The notes below the pieces were generated by a model, which was not told where the DNA came from, searched no databases, and saw nothing but the letters and a program-made list of their open reading frames with translations. A program made the position numbers and the translations under genes. This document shows, in pieces, positions 56,396-64,000 of a stretch of DNA of 64,000 nucleotides. Where the stretch lies: the NCBI GenBank assembly GCA_025617375.2, contig JAMYGW020000001.1:1116001-1180000 (forward strand). The letters are read 5' to 3'. Within the stretch, counting starts at the first letter, position 1. Every line of letters begins with the position of its first letter. This DNA is from Acarospora socialis. Taxonomy: Eukaryota; Ascomycota; Lecanoromycetes; Acarosporales; Acarosporaceae.

Positions 56396-57256
56396 GGCTA
56401 GGAGTATGGGAGGAGGGGATTAAGGCGTATCGCGGATGGGTTGTGTGGGAAGGAAGGGACGGGGAGGAGGCATTGGGGTTGTTTCATCTAGGATGCGGAT
56501 ATTTGTATATTAACACGTCCACCTCTTCTACCATCTTAGTTGTAATTGTCCTTGCACCCGTCTAGTTACAGTACGCTCAAACAGCTAGTATATTCTAATT
56601 GCTTGAAGCCGGCTTTGTTACGGTATGCATAACCTTCATATCAAAATCAATGGTTAAATTTAGAAAAAGCATCATTTTTGGGGGGTAGAACACTCCCATC
56701 ACAAACACTCATTCTTGACAACCTAACAGCCTAACCACACCTCATCAACCTAACCGACCCTAACCGACCTACCACCACTTCATAGACTTCTGTTGTTTGA
56801 ATAACTTAATGTTTGCTTTTATCTGAGTTTTTCTTTTGGGCCGATGTCTATCTGAGTCTTTTATGCAGGCGCATGGATTATGGGACTATTCTTACCCATA
56901 CGTTACACTTATTTTGATAGCTCTATCTCCAACGATCTGCTACACGGGTCAGGATCCCTTCGTACCCGAAATTCTGCAAGCACTCACCGTTGGAATTCCT
57001 TTTTCACTCTCTGCCGCTACTGCTGCTGCATCCAAAAATAACATTGATTGGTGATTCGAGACGGCGCAGCCAAGCTGCGCAATGTGCAATCCACAGCCTT
57101 GTCGATACTGCATGAAATTGACTCGGCGATCTGCTGGTTCTGAACAACACGACTTAGTCTACTTAATCTCAGCCTCGCCCACGAGGAAAGCATATAGAGA
57201 ATTGCTTGCGCTGAAGCAATGGAAACTGTCTTGCTATCAGGACTATCTATTTCACC
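56396..57256. other. Intergenic region with telomere-like CCTAACC repeats
   Basis: About 860 bp. At 56722-56770 four CCTAAC/CCTAACC/CCCTAACC words occur, separated by 1-12 bp. Short ORFs (56836-57054, 57082-57315) are not convincing genes. Confidence 0.55.
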
Positions 57257-59285
57257 ATGGAGGAGATGCAATCTCTGGTCAATCCACGAGCATCAATCGA
57301 TTTAATACCCCGTAGACCACTGCCAACGCCGAACCTCTCGAACCAAAAGCCTTCATTGGGCGCACAAGAAGAAGCTGCAGCCGTCTCAAGTATTGACAGT
57401 TCGACAACTCAGAGAAAGTCACGAAAGACAACGCGTCGCTGCACACAATCTACCGTCGATGTGATCTGGCTACCAGAAATCATAAGCTTTCTTCTCGCCG
57501 TTATCGCTTTCCTAGCTATTATCATCCTTCTAGCTCTCCGAAAGGACAAGCCACTGCCGAACTGGCCGTCTTTAATTAATATCAATTCGCTCGTTGCCGT
57601 TTTCAGCTCCGTTTTGAAGGCCGCATTACTGTTTCCTGTAGCAGAATGCATTAGTGAGGCTGAAATGGATATGGTTCGCAAACCCCCAACCCGTGAGCGA
57701 TTTTGATCGTTTCGACTCGGCCAGTAGAGGTCCTTGGGGAGCTTTGAAGCTCCTTCTCAAACGTCCCGGCAATATCTTAACATCTCTTGGGGCGTCTGTT
57801 ACTATCCTGACTCTTGCTATCGATCCATTCGCTCAGCAGATTTTACAATTCAGCAGCTGCCTGAGACCATCAGAAGGCAGCTCAGCTACAGTAGCAAGAA
57901 CCAACAACTACACTGTCGGCGCTCTTGGGCTGGCGGTCGGTACCCCCTATGTGGATGGCAAAATGACCGCTGCCCTCTACCAAGGTCTTCTAGACCCGCC
58001 GGCGAATGCGTCTGCTCTCATGTCGACCTACTGTCAGTCAGGAAATTGCACATTTCCGCATTCGAATAATACCGCATACACCTCACTGGCAATATGTTCC
58101 TCGATCGAAGACATTTCTCAACTGATCTCTGGACATGGCAGTGTTGGACAGCTCAGTTACGAAACATGGAACTACACGCTGCCCTCAGGTCTTCAACTCC
58201 CGGGAACACGCATATTGACCACTGCAGCAATCAGTTCTGAGGCGAATGATCAAGAAAAGCCATTGCTTACGCTTCAAGCGTTGATGGTCACCGTGAACTG
58301 CAGCGGCGCGAAGTCTGCGTCTAAAGATGAATGTTTCATCAAGCCCTGGGCCATTCGCGCTTCTCTATCTCCATGCATCCAGATGTATGGCAATGTTAGC
58401 TTCTCAAACTCGACATTTCAAGAACACATACTATCAACGACGATGCTTCCTTTCGTTCCTGACGTTGGCTACTATTCCCTGGCTGGTGATTACCCTTCTC
58501 TTCCGGATACAGACTGTTCCCCGTCTGAAAGCCTTCGAGAAAACAAAACTCAATCCACCAGCCTCCTCGCCAGCGGGCTACGCTATGTGAATCACTCGAG
58601 TAAAGCCCTGAATGGCTCTGATACACTCTGGTATGACTCAGCCTGTACCTATGACTTTGGCTACGGCCCGACCTCTGGACTTCGTAACTCTTTCACCAAT
58701 GTTTTCTTTGGCTCTATTCAAAAGCCGAACTCTTTGACCATACCGCGGGGACTTCCTGGCCAAATCATCGGAGATGCTTGGATGCTATCCCTCTACGCAG
58801 ATGGGCAGGCCAATCTCACGGGCGCAGCCGCATACATGGAGGGTCTCGCCATCTCTATGACTGCTGCTATACGCGAAGGTGGGGACTCTTCGAACAGCGC
58901 ACCCGCCCGAGGGACAGTGTTGGGCAGTCGGACATGCGTCGGGGTCGAATGGGCATGGCTTGCCTTACCAGCGGTGCTACTTTTCCTGACGCTAGTCTTC
59001 TTCGTGACGACCGTGGTTCAGTCGCGCAGGTATACTAGAATGGGAGCTGCGGAGGATGGGAGAAAGCCGTGGAAATCGTCGTCCCTGCCGCTTTTGTGGA
59101 ACGGAATGCAGGATGAGACGAGGGCACGATATGAGCGTTTTGATGAGGTGAAGACGATGAAGGAGTCTGGTGATGGAATGAAGGTCAGTTTAAGGAGGGA
59201 GAGGTGGAGTGAGCATAGAGCGTCGGGAAAAGACGACTATAAGCAGAGCAGATGGGCTCTGAGGGAGGAATCAGATGTTGCTTAA
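57257..59285 (+). CDS. DUF3176-family membrane protein with a reading-frame break
   Basis: The first part (ATG 57257 to about 57660) reads STVDVIWLPEIISFLLAVIAFLAIIILLALRKDKPLPNWP, then NINSLVAVFSSVLKAALLFPVAECIS. The conserved continuation LKWIWFANPQPVSDFDRFD...SRGPWGALKLL is in another frame from about 57663 and stays open for 543 codons to 59285. The two halves abut within one codon, so no intron can explain the change; one extra base near 57658-57663 would. The long half has several N-glycosylation sequons and paired cysteines in an extracellular region (CRQ-like SGNCTFPHS, CTYDFGYGP) and a final helix (WAWLALPAVLLFLTLVFFVTTVV). DUF3176 proteins are fungal plasma-membrane proteins of unknown function. 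Because the second frame is fully intact, the break may be recent or an assembly error. Confidence 0.75.
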
Positions 59286-60891
59286 TGAGTATAATATCTC
59301 TTAGGATGCCAAGGTAAAGCAGACCCAGAGCGAGACTTGACAAACATGTTTGCGAATCGTTGGATCTGAATGCAAGATAAACGCAGAACGCAATGAAGAT
59401 GTGATATAGGTCGAGCATAAAGCACAAAATATTAGCGTAGAAGTAGGGAAGCGATATCTAAGGGTACATTCACCAGGGAACTCGAGTTGCATCTTCCATC
59501 CACACTCGAAAATTCAATTATCTACAATCACAAACAACAGGGAGAAGAACGGAAATAGACGGCCTTCCCGCTTCGCAATGAATGCAGTAGTTGCTCCCTT
59601 TCCAAGCCAGAAACGGATCAGGCTCACTCCAAACTCGGGGCATATATACATATGCTCTTGGTTTGCGTAGATGATGGTTATTGTGTGCGTCTCGCAGTAG
59701 CGGTTAGGACTTTTCTTCATGTAAGAGTATGGGCCATAAGTCGTGGGACACTCTCCAAAACTTTGTAAGCGAGTTTGGACTTAGAAATTTTGGAACCTGT
59801 CCCACGACTTTCTACATGCCTTCAGACGAGGTATTTCTCTTCGCTCAACAGAAAAGTGTCTTGCGATCGAGCTTTCCCTCCGCTCCTCATCACTACTTTT
59901 TAATATTGTTCGTTACAATGGGCCATTTGGCATATGATTGATGTCCATACATACCTTCCTAGTATATAGGGAGATGACGAAGGCTGTGGGACTCTGTGAA
60001 AGCGCGTCAGTGTTGTGGGACGAGAATAGGGGATTGGGCTTGGCACTCCGGGCTCCTCTAATGGTACTTCCTAGAAATAGTGTGTGAGGTTGGTACACAG
60101 TCTGTGAGTTTGATCATCACAATGATCATAGAAGAACTGTGTTTGACTTGGATTTCACGTTAGAACAAATGCAGAGATGCTTTGAAATTCCCGTGTTTTT
60201 TTGATGACTGTCTTGATATGAAGTAAGTCTTGCAACCTTCCTGTCACGCCACGGCGTAGAGTGTACAACCGGAGAAGAGCAACCCGTATGGACGTATCAC
60301 ATCTCCATGCTGCAGACGAGGAGCGGAGAATATACTGAATGTACAGATAATTGTTGAAGCCAGCCAAAGCTGGCCGGAACAGTGATGGGAGAACATCGAA
60401 CAGGATAGGAAAATTCAAAGTCCAACTCAACATAGGGAAGAGCGGAGTTCTTTGCAACGCCGCTGATGTCTGTCAGCCTAATAAACAATACCCGTGCAAC
60501 ACGCGGTTGACTGTAGGGCCGGTAACGAACAATCCTGGGCTGTACAGAGCTCAGACAGTGCTAGACGTCTGAATGATCAAACAAATGAACAAGTACAGGC
60601 AGATATGGATCGGTAGGAAGAAAAGCCGCTCCCTAGAGCCTCGGGGAAGACACCGCATGGGCCAACTGCAGCCTGGGAGATTGTACATCTGATACAGGGA
60701 AATGAAGCTGTTGTACAATGGAAGAAGTGAGTCTCCATTCCACAACACTCATGGAGAAGTGCCAGCAATGCTCTTCGCAACCATGGAGCATAGGACGTTC
60801 TCAAAAGTAATGATACAGTGACCTTCTTTTCGCTCATTGAACATTGAGGCAACGTAATGTTGGTTTAGCTCCTTCTCTTGTACCAAGCTTA
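59286..60891. other. 1.6-kb gene-empty region with a hairpin
   Basis: No convincing gene on either strand. The notable element is an inverted repeat at 59738-59810; GTGGGAC recurs at 59743, 59985 and 60017. Contains the convergent 3' ends of the DUF3176 gene and the zinc-finger gene. Confidence 0.5.
59738..59810. repeat. Inverted repeat able to form a 73-nt hairpin
   Basis: The arm AAGTCGTGGGACA (59738-59750) is exactly complementary to TGTCCCACGACTT (59798-59810). Inside, after a 4x4 internal loop, CCAAAA (59755-59760) pairs with TTTTGG (59788-59793), and a few more pairs can extend the stem past one mismatch. It could be a transcription terminator, small-RNA precursor or transposon footprint; nothing decides between them. 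Confidence 0.7.
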
Positions 60892-63800
60892 TCATCGAAC
60901 GTGGCGACTTTGAGATGCCCTAGAATCTTGACCATCGTACGGCCGGGGATCTGCTCGATATAGTTGACCATTGTGCTCGTAAATGGGCTCGTCGTGATAT
61001 CCTCTCTCATAACGGACAAAACCAGTACGCGGATCGTCTTCCACTGGTCGGTGGAGTATGTATGGTTCCTGATGCGGCGGGCCGCGAGCTGAGACTCTAA
61101 CGGGGACGTACTCGAGAGTCTCGCTATAAGGTACTCTGTAAGCGCGGTCGTCGTCCAGGTATCTAACCTGACCCTGACTGGGTATTCGAGTATAGGTGAC
61201 CTGCTCTTTGACCGATCCATGATCATGAGGGAGAGGCGGAGAATATGTCGGATATATTGATTCTTGTCGCGGTGGCCCTGTTGGACTCCTCGCTCGATAG
61301 TAAGCCACTTCTGTAGGTGCGTTTTCGTGGGTCTGAGAGGATCTGGAAGTTGTCGGGTACGGCTCATGACGTTGGGCTTCGTATCGGGTGTATCTGCTTC
61401 GAGGTCGCCGTCCTTGATCATTCATGGCGTGCCGACTATCACGGTAGACAACTGTGTTGCGAACATAGCGCGGGTCTATCAACTCAGGAGAGCGCTCAAC
61501 CAGTTGGCCACGTGGAGCTGGTGATTGATCGTAATCCACGTATTGAATATGGTTCACAAGCCTCGACTGTGGGCTTCTAACGTGTCCGCCTCTTGGGGGT
61601 GGCGGCCCATAATGCAATGGAGTAACCCTGAGACTATTTTCGCCGGTCTCACCAGGGGCTGCATCACCCCTCCACGATTGAGTCTCGAACTCTTCATCGA
61701 TTAGCCTCCGGCGGAGATCTTCAGATTTATGGTCTGCCTGCCGTTTCTGTTCCACCTCGCCTGGTTTACGGGCATCCATCTCGACAGCTTTCGCTTTGTC
61801 CTCTTTCGCACCTTGACCAGGCAGGAAGTCGTTCAGAAAACGTTCGGCTGCGGTCACCTCCTCCGCAGGAGAGATACTTCGCGTTCTTGGCTGAGCCGCA
61901 GCTGGAGTCTCGCCGATCTCGCCATCTTCAGAGCCTTGCTCTGCCTCAGCTAGAGGCGGACCTGGCTCACCGCGGTCATCTGAGCGCGCAGGAACGACGT
62001 TATCTGGTGTATGAGCCGAAATAATCTCCCTTTTGATCTCCACAGGGTGAGTCAAACGCCCATGCCGGAATGATGAGGGGCCAGAGGTCTCAATCTCATG
62101 GTAGGAACGAGGTAAGTATCTCTCTTCGGAGCCTAGATACCTGACTAATATAGGGCGTGAGATTCGCGAGTCGTCGTCCTGTTGCGAACGTCTGCCATCA
62201 TCCCGGTATCGTAGTGCTTCTAAAGGTTGGCGGTATCGGTCGTGATCCTCTTTCGCCAGTACTTGCACAGCCTCCTTGCGCCGAGGCTGAGGCCTCGCAT
62301 TATGCTCAGGAATATGTTCAAGATAAGCCGGTCGATGTGGATCATACTCGTCTTCCTCTGGTGGCTCCGACACTTTGGGATTTCTGGATGCCGGTCGATC
62401 GATGGAGCTCGGATAGGGCGCCTTGGATTGCGCTCGTACAGGATTTGCGACGCCACCAGAAGGCTGCTGTAGTGAGCTAGTGACTCTGCTCAACGGTCTA
62501 TACGGCGAGTCGCCGTTCGACTTCAAGAGCGGATTTCGAATAAAACTATTAGCCTCTTCCACGGCATTAGACTCTTCCTTGATCTTAGGTGTTGGCCCCG
62601 TGTTACCACCCGGCCCAAGCTCTGGTAAGGGCGGAGGAAACATTTGGGGAAACGCTGAGGCAATGAGATGTAGCTTGGTATCGTCCATGCCGGGTGCATG
62701 GACTAAACCAGCAATCAACGATCGCCCAGGGAGTTCCACCATGTCAACTTTCCAATCCAGCCTTGGAGCCACGTTGCCAGTGTTTAGATCCAAAGTGGAC
62801 TTGGCTCGCTCAACGTGCACAGACTTGAAATGACTGAGTAGAGACGGCAGAGCATACAACTTCCTATCTCCCACTGGAGGATGAGAATGAGAGTGGAAAG
62901 CTGCACCCGGGCCATTGCCGCTGGTAACACAGGTCTTGCATGCCAGGCCGTTCAGGTTCCTAATGGGCTTCATCAATCCGCTTTTGGCAAGTCCATCTCC
63001 AAACATGGCTAAGCTCGGTTCGTTAGTAAACTTGGCTTGGAACCTCAGCACAACATGGAAAACGATCACGTATACCCGCACACTGCTTGGCAAGTCCTTA
63101 ATACTGGAGGTACCGTTCCAGATCTCGCGCGCAATCCTTGCCATTTCATTCATCTGGACCTGATATAAATCGGTTGGCTGGCCTGCGGGTGTATTATGCG
63201 AGGCCTCGGATGGCCAGGCATTTATCGCCTGTTGCTGATTGTGATGAGCGGGATACGCCGAAGCAGATGGTACAGGTGGCCCATATGGAGCCTGGGTCGG
63301 TCCATAACCCTGAGACACCATAGAATCCGCTACCTGATTCATAGGTAGATAGGCTGGGCCAGGAAACGGTGAGTTGTATATTTGTGGCATCTGCCCTTGA
63401 TACTGTCCGGAGTACCCATCATACCCGTTATTAGGACCGGAGTAACCAATCCGTACATCAGGAAAGCCGGCCCGGTTTGGAAGTCCCGGCTGGAAATTCG
63501 GAGATGTTGGTTGGAAGCCCGGTCCATAACCTTGAGGTCCCTGAGGCGGCGGCGGGGCAAAGGGGCCAATCCTATTTGATGGAAATTGTCCCGGGTACGT
63601 TGTATGAGCAAACGGCCCCGGACTGAACTGTGGATAAGCGTGAGGTTGCTGCGTAATTTGTGGCCCATGCTCTATATGCTGGCCATATCCACCATATCCA
63701 TTCGGTGGCTGAAGAGCTGGTGGGGGAACTGAACCGTGCCCTTGAACCAATCCCGGAGCAGGTGTGGGCACCGCATAAAATGCTGTCTTGGCAGCACTGG

Positions 63801-64000
63801 GGTTGGGATGAAACGGAGGATGTTCAGGCCACTCTGCGCGCCAGTGGACCACGACGCTGCCCATACTCAAGGTGCTCGTATGCTTTGCAGCATAATGTTG
63901 GATGACGCCCTCAAAACCATAGAATTTGAAATTACTGTCACAACCATTACATAGGAAGAGTTCTTTCTGGAAATGTTCCGTGAGTGGCTTGATCTTGGTG
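60892..64000 (-). CDS. Nuclear-type protein with zinc-finger-like motifs (5' end outside the window)
   Basis: Frame open from the TGA at 60892 to the right edge, about 1035 residues seen; the start codon lies beyond 64000. Near the edge LCNGCDSNFKFYGFEGVIQHYAAKHT has the C-x2-C...H-x4-H spacing of a C2H2 finger. Then comes a Pro/Gly/Gln/Tyr-rich segment (about 280 residues), a structured block (MARIAREIWNGTSSIKDLPSSVRVYV) and a second Cys/His pattern (LACKTCVTSGNG, LLSHFKSVHVE). The remainder is charged, disordered and Tyr/Arg-rich (e.g. SRYTRYEAQRHEPY). This suggests an RNA- or chromatin-associated nuclear protein, but I do not recognise it by name. Confidence 0.75.
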   Translation of the reverse strand, partial: TKIKPLTEHFQKELFLCNGCDSNFKFYGFEGVIQHYAAKHTSTLSMGSVVVHWRAEWPEHPPFHPNPSAAKTAFYAVPTPAPGLVQGHGSVPPPALQPPNGYGGYGQHIEHGPQITQQPHAYPQFSPGPFAHTTYPGQFPSNRIGPFAPPPPQGPQGYGPGFQPTSPNFQPGLPNRAGFPDVRIGYSGPNNGYDGYSGQYQGQMPQIYNSPFPGPAYLPMNQVADSMVSQGYGPTQAPYGPPVPSASAYPAHHNQQQAINAWPSEASHNTPAGQPTDLYQVQMNEMARIAREIWNGTSSIKDLPSSVRVYVIVFHVVLRFQAKFTNEPSLAMFGDGLAKSGLMKPIRNLNGLACKTCVTSGNGPGAAFHSHSHPPVGDRKLYALPSLLSHFKSVHVERAKSTLDLNTGNVAPRLDWKVDMVELPGRSLIAGLVHAPGMDDTKLHLIASAFPQMFPPPLPELGPGGNTGPTPKIKEESNAVEEANSFIRNPLLKSNGDSPYRPLSRVTSSLQQPSGGVANPVRAQSKAPYPSSIDRPASRNPKVSEPPEEDEYDPHRPAYLEHIPEHNARPQPRRKEAVQVLAKEDHDRYRQPLEALRYRDDGRRSQQDDDSRISRPILVRYLGSEERYLPRSYHEIETSGPSSFRHGRLTHPVEIKREIISAHTPDNVVPARSDDRGEPGPPLAEAEQGSEDGEIGETPAAAQPRTRSISPAEEVTAAERFLNDFLPGQGAKEDKAKAVEMDARKPGEVEQKRQADHKSEDLRRRLIDEEFETQSWRGDAAPGETGENSLRVTPLHYGPPPPRGGHVRSPQSRLVNHIQYVDYDQSPAPRGQLVERSPELIDPRYVRNTVVYRDSRHAMNDQGRRPRSRYTRYEAQRHEPYPTTSRSSQTHENAPTEVAYYRARSPTGPPRQESIYPTYSPPLPHDHGSVKEQVTYTRIPSQGQVRYLDDDRAYRVPYSETLEYVPVRVSARGPPHQEPYILHRPVEDDPRTGFVRYERGYHDEPIYEHNGQLYRADPRPYDGQDSRASQSRHVR

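Noticed and set aside
1-64000. Retroelement or DNA transposon copies
   Set aside because: No reverse transcriptase, integrase or transposase motif and no paired long terminal repeats were seen in any frame; short or highly mutated copies could still be missed by eye.

Overview
The window looks like chromosomal DNA of a filamentous ascomycete (Pezizomycotina). Evidence: compact genes, introns mostly 47-100 bp with GT...AG ends and CTAAT-like branch points, and families typical of that group (Goodbye-NACHT-TPR STAND protein, DUF3176 membrane protein, questin-oxidase-like protein, Dal5-type MFS carrier, TauD/TfdA dioxygenase). I joined exons by following reading frame and splice signals by eye. 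No rRNA, tRNA, CRISPR array or autonomous transposon was recognised.

Layout. 1-340: a 62-bp minisatellite. 605-5396: a large NLR-like STAND gene. 6174-8975: decayed or frame-broken accessory genes (methyltransferase, citrate synthase, PEBP). 9333-9930: a small secreted protein. 10581-18166: mostly housekeeping genes (CSN4, mitochondrial bL21m, F-box protein, NSA2). 18167-24971: cell-division and RNA genes (MPS1 kinase, PTC7-like phosphatase, PRP4). 25690-29410: a multi-exon membrane protein and JAC1/HSCB. 29552-33741: a divergent transporter-dioxygenase pair. 34243-40647: YOS9 and a C2H2 transcription factor, with about 2 kb of gene-poor DNA between them. 40648-43483: 2.8 kb without a recognisable gene. 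43484-49009: a secreted protein, a disordered protein, a UBE3D-like E3 and a questin-oxidase-like protein. 49572-56395: AMP deaminase and the RAD17/RAD24 checkpoint clamp loader. 57257-59285: a DUF3176 gene with a reading-frame break. 60892-64000: a zinc-finger protein cut by the window edge.

The window mixes conserved core genes (splicing, ribosome biogenesis, ER quality control, checkpoints, Fe-S assembly, signalosome) with accessory patches. The most interesting patches are the NLR gene beside a minisatellite, the methyltransferase/citrate synthase/PEBP graveyard (possibly the relic of a natural-product cluster), the transporter-dioxygenase pair, and an isolated hairpin in the 59.3-60.9 kb gap. 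Several genes show a single-base reading-frame break; I cannot tell from the sequence alone whether these are true mutations or assembly errors.
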